Positions 34,075 to 46,362 of a stretch of DNA of 64,000 nucleotides are shown here, one piece after another; positions within the stretch are counted from its first letter, which is position 1, and each line of letters begins with the position of its first letter. A program made the translations under genes and the position numbers. Origin of the DNA: Heterohyrax brucei (Eukaryota > Chordata > Mammalia > Hyracoidea > Procaviidae); contig CM053162.1 of the NCBI GenBank assembly GCA_028571685.1, positions 66,576,351 to 66,640,350 on the forward strand. The letters are read 5' to 3'. Below the pieces are notes generated by a model. The model worked only from the letters and a program-made list of their open reading frames with translations. It searched no databases and was not told the origin of the DNA.

Positions 34075-34400
34075 TCATTGGTGACCATTTGAGAGTCTGC
34101 TTAACATTACGACCAATTAGATGGCTACTCACAAGCTTTTAAGATCCCAGATGCTACTCACTCAAGTAGGATATACAACATTTTATTTATAAACTATGTT
34201 ATGCCAATTGTGGGGGTCAGTTCTACCCTGGACCTGTAGGGTCGCCATGAGTCAGATCTGACTCGATGGTACTTGGCTTTGGCTTGGCTATGCCAGTTGA
34301 GCTAGGTGTCCCCTGAGACCACGGTTCCCAGCCTTCAGCCCAGTAATTTGGTCCCTCCAGAAGTCTGGTTGTGTCTCTGAAGCTTCCAAGATGCTAGCCT
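34075..34400 (-). mobile_element. L1 3'-UTR, antisense, carrying a 78-nt micro-insertion
   Basis: 'cttttaagatcccagatgctactcac' and 'tgtcccctgagaccacggttcccag' are the antisense L1 3'-UTR. At 34211-34288 it is broken by a short SINE/RTE tail (sense) ending ACTTGGCTTTGGCTTGGC. Flanks TATGCCAATTG (34200-34210) and TATGCCAGTTG (34289-34299) are an 11-bp duplication with one mismatch. Confidence 0.8.
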
Positions 34401-35139
34401 TGGTTGTGTTGACTTCCCTAGTACTGTGTACTATCTTACCCTCCTTCACCAAAGATACTATTTCTCTGCTGTCTAATTAGTATGCTTTCCTCCCCATTCT
34501 TTCTTCTTGTGTGATCTTCAAAGATCACTTCTTTTTTTGTGTAAACTTCTTCAGATTGTACTTTAGATAAAGGTTTACAGAGCAAAGTAGTTTCTAGTAG
34601 TTTACAAATTAAAGACAAAAGAAGAAAAATAAGAAGCTGGTCCTTTACCCCAGGCAGTTCGAAAAGCACTGCTATAAACCTCATCAGAGCCCCCTGAGGC
34701 ATGTCGTGGCACACCATGAGATCTGGGCCAGGGGAACATATAGGATATATAAGAGAGCGATGTCAGCCCCAAACCTAAATCATCCAAGTATGGGGCCCAC
34801 CTTAACATCGCCAGGACACTGGTAAGAATTTACATTTTGTCATTTTCCCCTGGGCCTGACAGAAATGGGACACATACAAGATGTACGCTATCCAATTCTC
34901 TTCGTCAGAGTCTGGCTAAGAGAATGAAACACACCCAAGACAAAAATCAGAAGGCTAAAAATATTATTTCTGTCTTAGGTCATGAAACACAAAGAAATCC
35001 ATATAATAAGGATGTGGAGGAGGAGTGAGGACCCCAAAGAAGAGATCCAGTTAAGGAATATTCTTTTCTTGGGTAGTTGTTCACACAAAGTCTCAAGTTC
35101 ATGATGTTCATAGCAGCAAGTTGCTCTTTTTCTCCTCTC
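34401..35139. other. Unassigned DNA downstream of the REG3 pseudogene
   Basis: No gene or repeat that I can name. Presumably the 3' flank of the minus-strand pseudogene. Confidence 0.4.
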
Positions 35140-37344
35140 CTGGTTCTTGAGCTGGCAAACATAGGGTGACCTCTGATTACACTTACAGTCTTTTCATTTC
35201 AGGAATCCTAGAGATGCAGACAGGTAAGGCAGAGAAAGCCAGTGAAGACTGTAAACCTAATGTTGTGCTACCGCAGGTTCTAGCCTAGCATTCAAAGGCA
35301 TATCCTCACCAGTGCCCTATTCCAGGTGAAGGAGACAGAAATAAAGCAGTGAAGAGAGAAGATATGAGAAGAAAAATAACACTGAATTTAGTGCTCCAGA
35401 AGAATTCTCTGAAGGTAAGACCCAGGGAAGGGGAATGTTGGGATGGGAATGCTGGGAAAACAGTGACTTCTGTGTTTATCACCTGTCTTCCAAGACTGAA
35501 TCCCACAGTAGCCAGAGTTTAAGATGGTGGAGGGATATCTCTCCCAGGCAAAGTAATCTAGCACCTGTGTGCCACTCCACTCCCACCTACCTGCTCTGGG
35601 TTGCAAGCCCTATGGAGTAGGAGCTGAATGCAGGGGAGGGCACAGCCAGTACAACTCTCTTTGCATGGTCACCTCAGCTGGGCCGGCTGGTGCCCAAACC
35701 AGCAACATGGAACTGCTCTGCTCTTCCTGATGTTCTGCCAGAACCATTCCAGAAACTACTCTTTTAACTACTTTCTCTTTTAGGGAAATCCTAAAGCCAC
35801 AACCAGCAGAATCAGCCACTGATTAAACAACAGTTGGTGATTGTCTTCTGATCCTTAAAAACTATGTCTGTTCTATAAGAGGCAAACCCAGATATTCAAG
35901 ATCCCCTCAGCACAGTTTACACAGGCCTGTGAAGCTCAGAGAACTGAGTTAACAGAGCCTCGTGGACAGTGTAAAAGATTGACAGGAGGCAGATTAGTGT
36001 CAGATGTACACCGGAACCTTCACAGAACTTAGTTCTCCAGATGACTTCAAAACCCTTTCTTTCCCCCAAATAGTCCCTAGGATCCCTGAGCACTGACTGA
36101 CTTCCTGAGCAGGCACAGTAGACAGAGGCCGAGGCCGTGTGACGACAGGCACTTGAGCGATAAGAGAGAGGAGAGAACACAGCTGCACCGGGGTGGGGCC
36201 ATGGAGTCCAATCCAGATGTTTTCATAGATATTTGAAGTGCTCTTCACCAGGGAGGCTACGAAGGATGCCTTAGGTGCATTGAGTACAGACATGAGGTGT
36301 CCTGAGAATGGCTTCTGGTAGGTCATCTGCATGGGGAAGGAGAGACAGAGAAGCGGCTGGTATTTCACTGGGGGGTTACAAAGAGGAGATGAGAAGGGGG
36401 AGTTGCGAGGCATGTAGGAGCACGTTCTCACCCCTGTGGTGACTCTGAAGAACAGCGGCCTCACCCTCTCTCTGTGGTCTTCACTAAGTCCCCACCTATG
36501 TCTATAGGCTTCTACCTGGGTTTTTCATGCCAGAAATAAGGCGTAGCGCTAGGAATCTTATGTTTTGGAGCCTGTGGGACAATTGATCTGTGTAGAAGAA
36601 TGTTCCTTTGGGGAGTCTTCACCTGTGGTGGAAGGAAAATAAAGTAGAGGGAAACACTGAGACGAAAAGTCGTGACCAGGCAGAAGAAGTTGAGGAAGCT
36701 GTGCTGGAGGAATGTCTGTGAGAGCAGTGCGTAGGGAGTGAGGCCACCCTCCTCCCCACCTCCAGCCTTTGCAACTCTTCCAAGGTTTCTTGATCTTGAA
36801 GCCATCACTCTACATGGCAAACGATCTCCTTTCTTTTTACCCCCTTTCCTCAATGTTCAACTTTTCCTAAGTGACTGTCCCTACTCTGGGACTTTTCTGT
36901 AACTCATCATTAACTCTTCACACTTTATCTCTTCCACGTCCTAACGGTAGAGTCCACGGATACAATGGGTAGTCATCTATTCCACTGTTACTGAACTAAG
37001 AGCCACAGCTGTTAAACAAAATTTTGGTGGTTCAAATCCACCAACCACTCCTCGGAAACACCACTCGGCAAATCTCTGTCCAGTAGGGTCACTATGACTG
37101 AGAATTGGCTCAGAGACAGTGGGTTTGGTTTCCTCTCTGTGACCCGAGAGGAAGTAGCAATGATGGAGGAGTTGAGGACCCTTTGATTTCATGGGAGCAC
37201 ACCTCACCATTGTCACTTGTGTCACTCAGGAGGATTTCTCCTCTTCTTGGCCCTGAATAGTGACAAGGAAGTCAGTGCTGTAAGGAGAGAAATCTCACCT
37301 TGAACCAGGGATAAGAGTGTCCAGGACGTGGTGGGGAGAGCCAT
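35140..37344 (-). pseudogene. REG3-type C-type lectin pseudogene, all coding exons recognisable
   Basis: Exons on the minus strand: exon 2 37344-37299 (MALPTTSWTLLSLVQ, a shortened signal peptide; the human-type upstream start codon reads GTG), exon 3 36622-36516, exon 4 36326-36189, exon 5 35609-35483, exon 6 35207-35140. Exons 2 to 5 keep GT donors and exons 3 to 6 keep AG acceptors. Exon 3 has two in-frame stops, and the CYA cysteine reads Arg. Exon 4 (138 bp, as in REG1) has the first lectin cysteine changed to Tyr (MTYQKP) but keeps SVLN and IWIGLH. Exon 5 is open (WEWSGTQVLDYFAWER); the sugar-binding EPN motif of human REG3A reads QPR. Exon 6 has a Trp-to-stop change in the WKDYNC block and the normal stop position reads CAG. 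An AfroSINE lies in intron 2. Family members are secreted antibacterial lectins of gut and pancreas; this copy cannot make one. Position and strand resemble human REG3A. Confidence 0.92.
36990..37125 (+). mobile_element. AfroSINE in REG3 pseudogene intron 2
   Basis: 'aagagccacagctgttaaac', 'ggtggttcaaatccaccaacc' and the end 'ggctcagagacagtgggtttgg'. The head is missing. Confidence 0.85.
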
Positions 37345-39334
37345 GGGCAGCAGCACTGTGTCTTTGTGTGTGGGAGGCAATGAGAGGTCACTAAAGGAAG
37401 GGGGATCAGACAGAGAGTGCGCGCAGAGACCTCTCCTGCCCCTCATCTCGTCTTCTCTTTTGAAGCCCTAGAAGTAAAGTGACCTTGGTAACATCTACTC
37501 CTTTCTATAGTTCTGGAGAAAATTGTATAATCTGTATTCTAATGTCTCCAATTCATCCAATTGCTGGTTCTGAATTGCTATATTCCATGAGGAGTGGGGT
37601 CTTATTATATTTTCCAACTTACTGTGTGAGAGAAAAACCCATGTTGTGGGCCTGATCTTTCTGCAGCTCCCACCCACCTGCCTTGTAGGGTTCTGGGAAA
37701 GCTTTCCATGCTGGAAAACTATGAACTTTTATATGAGGACCTGCAGGAAGGGCACTAAAATCAATACAAGGAAGGTTAGGTGGTACTGGAATCACAGGTG
37801 TACTTGGCACGGGTTCAATGGCATTTCTGCCATGGGGAGGAGACTTTTCCCAGCAGAGGTTAAGAATTATACAGATACGGCCTTTTTCCTGTTACCACGC
37901 TATCACTTTCCCCAGGAACAGGTGAAGTTTAACCTTTATCTAGCCTGTCCCATTGATTCGGTTTTGAGAAATTAAAGGAACTATGGTGGTCCTGTACTGC
38001 AAATACCAGTGCACCAGATACTTAAGAAAAACATTATGATAAGGGATAATTAAGAAAAAAATCAAAAGAAGTGGACTTTATTTTTGATCTATGTGTGAAG
38101 TACTCGACTCCAGTTGGCATATACATAAATTTCTTTTTACCTTTTCATGGAGGATTAAATAAATACAAGATAATAAGTAGAAGGGGTGCAGCCCAGGAGC
38201 TGAAGTGTTGGTGAGTGGAGAGTATTAGCTGAGATGAAGGAAAGAGTTGAAGTCAACAGCAGCCGAGTTGCTGCTTAACCATAAGAGCGGGGTGTGAAGG
38301 AAACATGATGTTTACTCTTAAGTCGATAGGTGAACCAAGATGGTACAGAAGAATAGAAAAATAGATTTAGTTCTCAGTCATCTGGGAAATAAAGTTTCAC
38401 TCCTGTGTAAAGCTTATGAAATAAGATGAAACAAAATAAAGGAGACCAAAGTATAATTAGAACAACAGTTGAATGATGCAAAAAAAAAAAAAAAGGAAAG
38501 GGTGGTTGATGCATAGAGAAGGGGCATAGCTGGTGGTGGAAGAGGAGATGTGAGCTGCTGTTGAATACAGGACAAACTCTCCTTTGCATTGCTTACTGCT
38601 CCATGTTTCACATAAGTTTGTGGTAAATCTACCATGTGGCCCCATGGAAAACCATCCTGTTGTCTTGGTATTGTAGACTGTGGCAACCTCCAGTGGGGGA
38701 AGAATGAGATATAGTTCCTCATTCCACGTAAACCTGAGTTGGCAATGTGATATCTCTGAGTCACATTGTCAGAGTGTAATCTGTTGACCAACGGGAATCC
38801 TCAAACCATTTCAGGTGAAGCTGTAACTTTTGTTATCAAGCTAAACCATTATTTGGCTTTTTAGTGTGTAGACAGTTACATTGGTGGCATAGAAGCTATG
38901 GAGCATTAAATGTCTGGTGCCTTCTAATTACTCAGAATAGTGGCACCGAACTGTATTTTTCATGCTAATGCATTTGCAGGAAATAGTGATACTTTCACTT
39001 AAAATGCCTTTGACAAGGAGTGAAGGTGATTTAATAATTGTCAGCTCTGGAATACACATATCTTAACAGTCTGTATGACAACACAGAGAAGTTCCCATGA
39101 AGCCCTCTACTGCATACTGAAGTCAAATGGTAGGAAAAGCATTTCTAACATTCAGTTGTAACCCACTGCTTGCATGGAACACATTTTTGATATAATAGAC
39201 TAATGACCAGATAAACATTGGCTGTTTAAGAATCTGTATATATTTTAAAAATGATCAAAACGTATTGATAATTACATATGTTTAAGAAAATTTCAGTTTA
39301 AATTTATACTATGGAAAATGTCAGTAAATATAAC
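37345..39334. other. Unassigned; 5' flank of the REG3 pseudogene and beyond
   Basis: 37345-37480 is presumably noncoding exon and promoter territory of the pseudogene, but I cannot place a TATA box. From 37480 to 39334 I find no gene or repeat apart from a poly(A) at 38480-38494. Confidence 0.45.
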
Positions 39335-39422
39335 TCACAAGCACAAAAGTTCTTTAGGGTCTTCATGATTTTCAAGAGTGTAAAAGTGCCCTGAGACCAA
39401 AAGAGTTTGAGAACTCCTGCTT
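39335..39422. mobile_element. hAT/MER5-like end fragment
   Basis: 'aaaagtgccctgagaccaaaagagtttgagaactcctgc' resembles the end of MER5/Charlie-type elements. Confidence 0.45.
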
Positions 39423-39539
39423 AATATTAACTATCAATATCCATGAAATATAGGAGATGATGAAACAATTTATATGACAAAAAAGTACACAATCTGTAAA
39501 ATTTAGAAGGGAACAGTCTTCTGTACTATCCTCGCAATC

Positions 39540-40180
39540 ACTGCTAACCTTGAACCCATCATTATAGCAGCTGTATTGACCCATCCCTATAGGAGTTTTT
39601 TCCTCTTTCTCAGAGTCTACTCTGTCAAGCATGATGATTTGTTCCAAGGAACAGTCATTTTTGGTAACACGTCCAAAGAATATGAGACAAAGTCTTGTCA
39701 CCCTCATTTCTAAGGAGTATTCTGGTTGCTCTTCTTCCAAAGGAGATTTGTTACTTTTATTTAGCAGTCCACAGTATAGCTAGCATTCTTTCTCAGCAGT
39801 GTAATTGAAAGACATCAATTCTTCTTTGGTTTTCCTTATTCTTTGTCCAGCTTTAACATGCATAAGTGAATAATTACCAGCAATTACTAATGCATCTTGA
39901 TTGCATGCTTGATCAGTTTCAGACTGCAGAAGTTGATAAAAACTTCTATTATCCCAGCTTTGGCATTTTGGGTTGGTGCATAAATTTGAATAATAATCCT
40001 ATTAGCTAGTTTTACAATACTAAGCCAAAACCAAGTACCGTCGATTTGGATCCAACTCATGGTGACAATACTACTTTGTATTAATAAGTATCTTTGTGTG
40101 ATAAAATATAATTGTTCATTCATTCTCGGCCCTTTCCTATGAATTTAAAAACTATTTAGTCAAATTACCAAAACTACCCT
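39540..40180 (-). mobile_element. RTE fragment, antisense, with a 42-nt micro-insertion
   Basis: 3'-end blocks (39540-39865) are followed directly by endonuclease-region blocks (39870-40012, 'atgcatcttgattgcatgcttgatc'), so the middle of the element is deleted. At 40023-40064 lies an antisense SINE/RTE tail flanked by a perfect 9-bp duplication ACAATACTA (40014-40022 and 40065-40073). Confidence 0.8.
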
Positions 40181-40189
40181 GTTGGTATT

Positions 40190-40675
40190 CTAATTTCAGA
40201 TTCACGGATAAATACAAAGACAAGTAATATTTTTAAAGTATTGACTCCTTCTTTTATATAATGATACATTTATCCATACATGTAGGTCTTCTTTGTAGTT
40301 TAAAATATTTTATGAAGTCTTGACTCTATTTTTCAGATACATTCCTAGGTACTGTATAGTTTTCATCCTATTAAAAATATTATCTTTCTTTAAAATACCT
40401 TTCTAGTTCTATTACTGGAATATAAAAATTTAATTGACATTTATGTGTTGACCTTACACTCTTATTGCAGCTAACTCTTATAATTAATTTAGCTATTCTT
40501 CTGGTCTTTCTATGGAGACAACACATCACAGGAAAATAATGACAATTCTGTTTACTTCTTTTCTATTTTAAAATTTCCTTTACCCATCTCAGTGCCCTTT
40601 CAATGGTATTATTAAATAAAATCAGTGAGGGTGTGCTACCTTTTATATTACTGATGCATAAGAAAATGTTCTTAG
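40190..40675 (-). mobile_element. Old L1 ORF2 fragment, antisense
   Basis: 'catgtaggtcttctttgtagtttaaaatattttatg', 'acattcctaggtactgtatag' and 'attgacatttatgtgttgacc' follow the order of antisense L1 reverse-transcriptase-region sequence. The end at 40593-40663 is the probable donor of the patch at 41399-41469. Confidence 0.65.
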
Positions 40676-40679
40676 TGTT

Positions 40680-42420
40680 TTACTTTTCTCAAGCTGAAAG
40701 AACTGAAGAAAAAAATCGAGTCTGAGTTGCCATGTTGAAACTTTCTTCAGGGAAAGTATTGAACAACACGGGAAACATCAAATGAAGATATAAGAAATAT
40801 ATAGTTACCATAACCAAAGGAACTGGTAGACACTGAACCGTTTTAGGAGGTAGCATATGATCAAGAACTGATGGTACTGAAGAAAGTCCAATCTTCATTT
40901 AAGGGAATGGGAAAAGTAAGCCTCCAGGAACAGGCATAATATAAACTAAAATGCTTCCACAAATGGATGCAACACTGGAGGTGCCCACTCACCTATGTTG
41001 AGAAATTTGGAAGACAGCTTCCTGACCAGTGAACTGGAAGAGATACACGTTTGTGCTCATTCCAAAGAAATGTGACCCAAGAGACTGCAGAAATTACTGA
41101 ACAATATCATTATTGTCACACACAGGTCACACACAAGCAGTTGTAGTAGGCAGCTGCTAGAAGTTCAAGTTGGATTTAGAAGAAGACGTGGAACAAGGAT
41201 AGCACTGCTGATGTCAGATGGATCTTGGCTGAAATCACAGAATACCAGAAAGATGCTTATACATGTTTTCTTGACTATGAAAAAGGCATTCCACTGTGTG
41301 AATCATGACACTTTGAAGAATGGGGACTCTGGAAAAGTTAATTGTGCTCGTGTGAAACCTGTACATAGATTAAGAGGCAGTCATTTGAACAGGACAATTG
41401 CCCATTCAATGATATTATTGAATGGAATCAGTGAGGGTGGGCTACCTTTTATATTACCGATGCATAAGATGTATGGTTTTAAGTCTGGAAAGGTGTATGT
41501 CAAGATTATATTGTTTCCTCACATTTACCTGGTCTGTATGCTGAAGAAGTCATCTGGGAAGCTAGGATGCATAAAGAATAATGGGGCATAAGGATTGAAA
41601 GAAGACTCATTAACAACTTGAAGCCGGCAGATGACACAAACTTGCTTTCTGAAAGTGAAGAGGAGTTGAAGCCCTAAATGGTGAAGACCGAAGACCTCGG
41701 CCTACAGTATTACACCTCAGCATGAAAACAAAAATCCTTGCCACTGGGCCTATAAGGAACAGTGATAAACGGACAACATATTGAAGTTGTCAAAGATTTC
41801 ATCTTACTTGTATCCACAATCAACACTCATGGAAGTGGCAGTCAAGAAATCAAACAATTCACTGCATTCGGCAAATCGGCTGCAAAAGTAGAAAACAAAA
41901 ACAAACAAACAAAAAACACTTTGAAGTGTTAAACAGCAAAGAGGTCCCTTTAAGCACCAAGATGTGCCTGACCTAAGCCGTGGTATTTTCAGTCACCTCA
42001 CATGCATGTGAAAGCTGGACAATGAAGGATGAACGAAGAACAATGGATGCCCTGAATTATGATGTTGATGAAGAATATTGAATATACCATGGACTACCAG
42101 GAAAACAAACAGATTTGTCTTGGAAGCACTACAGCCAGAACGCTCATTAGAAGGGAGGATGACAAGACTTCATCTCAAGTATATTGGACATGTTATTAGG
42201 AGGGACTAGTCCTTCAAGAAGGACATCATCCTTGTGAAAACAGGGGATCAGTAAGAAAGAAAAATTAAATGAGATGGATTGGCACAGTGGTTTCAATAAT
42301 GGGCTCAAACGCAACAGCTATTGTGAGGATGGCACAGGACTGGGCAGTGTTTCATTCTGTTGTACGTAGAGTTACCATGAGTCAGAACTGACTCAGTCGC
42401 ACCTGACAACAGCAACAACA
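40680..42420 (+). mobile_element. RTE LINE, sense, with foreign 71-bp patch
   Basis: It runs from 'ctcaagctgaaagaactgaag' through reverse transcriptase blocks ('gcattccactgtgtgaatcatgac', 'ggaaaggtgtatgtcaag') to the terminal 'gactcagtcgcacctgacaacagcaacaac'. Many stops. 41399-41469 is absent from the other RTE copies in the window. Confidence 0.88.
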
Positions 42421-42444
42421 TGAGCTATCATAAGAATGAATGAA

Positions 42445-42730
42445 TTTTTTTGATAGAAGTACAACCAGAATGCTCCTTGAAAGTAAGAATTGCAAGACTT
42501 AGTCCCACAAATTTTGGACATGTTGTCAGGCAGGGTCTGCCACTGGAAAAGACCATCATGCTTGATAAAGTAGACTGTCGGGGAAAAAGAGGAATACATT
42601 CAATGAGAAGGATTTACACAGTGACTGCAACAGTGAGCTCAAGATTAGCAGTGACTGAGGTAATGGAGGAGGACTGTAGAGTGTCCTTCTGTCGTATACA
42701 GGGCTGCTGCGAGGTGGATCCCATTCTAAG
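42445..42730 (+). mobile_element. Second RTE 3' end, sense
   Basis: 'gtacaaccagaatgctccttgaaagtaagaattgcaag' to 'cctttctgtcgtatacaggg'-type terminal blocks, duplicating the end of the preceding copy. The 132-codon frame at 42450 is this element. Confidence 0.85.
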
Positions 42731-42899
42731 TGTTCTAACACCAGTGCTGTTGGTGCAGGGAGAGCCAACTCGAACAGTGAATCAGAAGGGAGAGCTCAGA
42801 AACATTAATATGAAGTGCCATAACCCATACGGGAAAAAGAAAAAATAGATTCCCATGCCTGACCATACAAAAACAAAATTTAACAATAGTAACAACAAC

Positions 42900-43790
42900 A
42901 ACCAGGGAGAATGGATGACTTCAATGTGAAAATCAAAACTTTGAACTTTGTAAGATGACACTAAAAATATTTTCTTGACTTTAAGCTAGGGAAGTTTTTC
43001 TTAAACAGAAAAACCACAAGTTACAAAATAAAATCTTGCTATATTTAACTGTATTCAAGTTAACATAAAATAAATCATGATAAAACGCAAATGACAAGGC
43101 ATAAACAAGTTTAAGGGGCTTTGTTATGCATAACTGACAAAGGATTAACATCTAGTATATTCCTAAGAGAAAAAAAAAATCTATGAAGAAACAATGTGTC
43201 AGCTGGAAAAGTAGAGCAAAAATATACATTTCACTAAAGGGGAAGCAGTGTGGCCAATGTGTGGATGACAAGATGACAGCCTCTTTAGAAACTGATGGTG
43301 TCAAGTCAAAGCATAATGAACAGTAATTTACTTTTATCATACTGACAAAATTGCATACCTGACACTTCAAAGTGTCGATGACTATGTGGAGGAATGAGCC
43401 ATCTATAGTGTTTCTGGTATGAATAAAAGCTGATACAAGTACTCAGAAAAACTGGTATTTTCTAATGCTTTGTAGCCAAGCATTCTATTCCCGGGAGTAT
43501 GTAGTTTGCAAATGTGTGTGAGGAGATATATGCAAAAATGTTCATAGCATCATTATTTGTAACGACAAAAAGCTAAAAATAGTAATTACCTATTTTCCTA
43601 CTTCTGTGGCTTAAGTACACAATGAAATATCACCTGCAACAGTGAAAATTAAGTTACAGCTGTAGGCATCGGTATTAATTAACCTCAAATATAGATACAG
43701 TGATAAGCAGAAGTGATCCAATTGTAGATTGCAGTTCAAAAACAAAGTATAAAATGTATTGTTTAGGAATATGCACATTATAAGATTTTA
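42900..43790 (+). mobile_element. Old L1 3' end, sense
   Basis: 'ggggaagcagtgtggccaatgt', 'tatgcaaaaatgttcatagcatcattatttgtaacgac' and 'cacaatgaaatatcacctgcaacag' are in order with the ORF2 C-terminus of mammalian L1. Confidence 0.7.
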
Positions 43791-43794
43791 TTGT

Positions 43795-43985
43795 GTTTTA
43801 AGTGAAAGTTTACAATTTAGTCAGTTTCTCATAAAAAAAACAAAACTTACACGTATTTCATGATGTGACCCTGGTTATTGCCCCTACATTGTCACGGCAC
43901 ATTCTTGCTCTTCACCTTGTATTTCCCAGGTCCCTTCAACCTTCTCGCCTTGTCTCCATCTGCCTCCACATTTTGCCTCCCAATA
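43795..43985 (-). mobile_element. L1 3'-UTR end, antisense
   Basis: 'ttttattgtgttttaagtgaaagtttacaa' and the C/T-rich stretch match the antisense 3' end at 1050-1200. Confidence 0.65.
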
Positions 43986-44114
43986 AGAGCCACCCAGTTA
44001 TTCAAAAAGGAGGAGAATTTTAAAGTCAAAATTTAGAATTGTTACCTCTGAAAGAAGGGAGACGGTTGTGATTGGGGCCAGAACACAGGAAACTACAAGT
44101 ATACTGAATCTGAA

Positions 44115-44275
44115 TCTGTTGCCATTGAGTTGATTCTGACTCATAGAGACCCTACAGGCAGAGTAGAAATGCCCCATAGAGTTTCCAAGGAGCACCTGAT
44201 TGGATGTGAACTGCTGATCTTTTGGCTAGCAGACACAGCACTTACCCACTATGCCACCGGGGTTTCCTCAGATAT
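44115..44275 (-). mobile_element. AfroSINE, antisense
   Basis: 'ttgccattgagttgattctgactcatagagacc' to 'acttacccactatgccaccggggtttcc'. Confidence 0.92.
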
Positions 44276-44379
44276 ATTGGTAGTTACATATTTTTAAATA
44301 AGGTATTATGCACATGAATTTTAGATAATTATTCTTTCAATCCTGTACACATATACTGTCATACAAAACGTATGATAGT

Positions 44380-45000
44380 ATAAAACAAACCAAAAAATTA
44401 CTGAACTCCAGTGCTGTAGTATCTCTTATAATCTAGCCTCAAAAGTCACATGGTGGTCATGTCTGCAATACGTTACTTGTAACACAGGCCAGCTCTGTTT
44501 AATATGGCATGCACTTACACAAGGATGTTAATTCAAGTTAATTAAATAATGCAGAAAGACGAGAAATAATTAAAAAATGGTCTTAGGTTATTGAAGTTAG
44601 ACCGTAGAAGTTAATCTAAAACAGTTATTGAACTTCAGATAGATGTCTCATTAATATATCCACTTCCAAGATGTCTCACTCACATGGATGCTAAGTCCCT
44701 GCTGCCTGTTACAGGAAACTTGAGTTCCTCACAGCATGGACCTCTCCATCGGGCTTCTGGGTAATTTGTTTCCTTCAGCATGAGTAACCCAAGGGAGAAC
44801 AAAGCAGGTTCTGCAGTATCTATTATAACCTAACCTCTGAAGTCACACATGGTCATTCCTCCAATAACTTAGTGGTAACAGGGGCCAACCCTATTCAATA
44901 TGGCATTGGATTATACAAGGTGGTTAATACCATGAGGCAGGATAGTTGGGAACTGACTTAACAGCTGGCTAACACAGTTAGAGACTTTATGCTTTATTAA
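44380..45000. repeat. Old interspersed repeat, two partial copies
   Basis: 44400-44540 and 44815-44945 are similar ('gtatct(c/a)ttataa(t/c)cta(g/a)cct', then 'taatatggca'/'caatatggca', then 'acaaggatg/tggttaat'). They belong to the family seen at 33565 and 45440. A poly(T) of about 20 nt lies at 45038-45055. Confidence 0.55.
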
Positions 45001-45204
45001 TCATAGGTAAGAAGTCAAATGTCAGGGACTTGGCTTTTTTTTTTTTTTTTTTTTTGAGACACCCTTCTGGATATATGTAACACTATTTGTATACGGGAAG
45101 AGGAAATTCACTCCAGTCTATCCAGTAGCCCTGAAGCTTCAAATAAACTTCAATGTATGATGAAAGCAGCAGATAGGTATTTACCCCTACTGCCTGAAAT
45201 CCTG

Positions 45205-45375
45205 GTAGCATAGGGATTCGGTGCCATATGGCTGCTAATCAAAAGGTTGTAAGTTCGAATACACCAGAAACTCCTTGGAAACTCTGTGGAGCAGTGCTAC
45301 TCTGTTCTGTAGGTTCATTATGAATCAAAATTGATTTGACAGCAATGGGTTTTTTTGTTTTTTTTTTTTTTCCTA
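45205..45375 (+). mobile_element. AfroSINE, sense, with long T-rich tail
   Basis: 'ggtgccatatggctgctaatcaaaagg', 'aattgatttgacagcaatggg' then TTTTTTTGTTTTTTTTTTTT. Confidence 0.92.
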
Positions 45376-45439
45376 CAGAATCTGATTCCTAGGGAGCTAC
45401 TTATTCAAAATCTTAGGTTATAAATATAAATATACTATT

Positions 45440-45885
45440 GTTCTCCTGTTTAAAATCTTTTCATGGTTTCTCCGTTATTTACTCTTCTGATTATTCATTG
45501 TGACCACACAAACTATCAATGGCAAGTGGCTTAAAACAAAAATATATTATTATTTCTCATGATTCTGTGATTTGACTAAGTCTTGTAGTGCTCTCTTGGA
45601 GTCTTTCATGTAGCTGCAGACACACCTGGAGCTACATTTGTACAAAAGTCCAAGTAAATATGGCCTTTCCTATGGATAACTCACATGGCTAGTAGTTGGT
45701 GCTGTCTGTCAGTTGAAAGATCAATCAGACTGTGAACTAGAATATCAACACATGGTCTGTCCACATGGTTTGAAAAATTCCCTCAGCATGAAGGAGTCAG
45801 GGTAGCAGAGCTTCTGTCACTGTTGCTCAGGGCCACAAAACGGAAAAACAGAAGTCACCTTTCACAAATTTAATTGTCTCTCCCC
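45440..45885. repeat. Old interspersed repeat, family not assigned
   Basis: 'agtggcttaaaacaaaaatatattattatttctcatgattctgtg' is the same element type as 33565-34060. Confidence 0.55.
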
Positions 45886-46362
45886 CCAAAATGTGTGTAG
45901 AAATTTGGCTAGGCCATCACCGCCTGTATAACAGGATGTTGTTATATGCTCCAAACACTGCCCTTATAACTTGAACGAGGGAGAATGGGCAGTGGTTGTG
46001 TTGGTGGGGCAGGACTCAGTCTACAAGAGCGTATTGTGCCTTGGTGCACTCTCTTGAGCTATAAAAGAAAAGGAAGCAAGCGGAGAGTTGTAAATCTCAT
46101 AGAATCAGGAAGGAAGCAGTACTGAGGAGGGAGGAGTCCATCCTTTGAATCAGGAATCCTGCTCTTCAGAGACTTCCAGTCCAGGGCAGGATTGACAACA
46201 AAGCTCTTCCTCTAGGGCCAACTGAAAAAGACTTCCTTTAGAGCTGATGCCCAGAATTTGGACTTTTAGCCTGCTTTTCTGTGAGAAAATAAATTCTTCT
46301 TTGTTAAAGTTATCTATTTGTGGTATTTCTATTAGAGCAGTACCAGATGACTAAGACACTGT
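45886..46362 (+). mobile_element. MaLR-type LTR, sense
   Basis: It begins 'tctctccccccaaaatgtgtgtagaaattt' and ends 'tggtatttctattagagcagtaccagatgactaagaca'. This is the sense orientation of the family at 15712 and 28852. No internal region is attached, so it is a solo LTR. Confidence 0.8.

Noticed and set aside
35160-35420. Plus-strand exon-like pieces (AG ... GTAAG) near 35201-35222 and 35325-35415
   Set aside because: 35140-35207 is exon 6 of the minus-strand REG3 pseudogene; the plus-strand splice-like sites are coincidental.
37222-37260. REG1-exon-3-like start (FRAKKRRNPPE) inside REG3 pseudogene intron 2
   Set aside because: It matches the out-of-frame reading of the REG1 exon 3 acceptor region over about 30 bases only. 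Could be chance or a relic; too short to claim.
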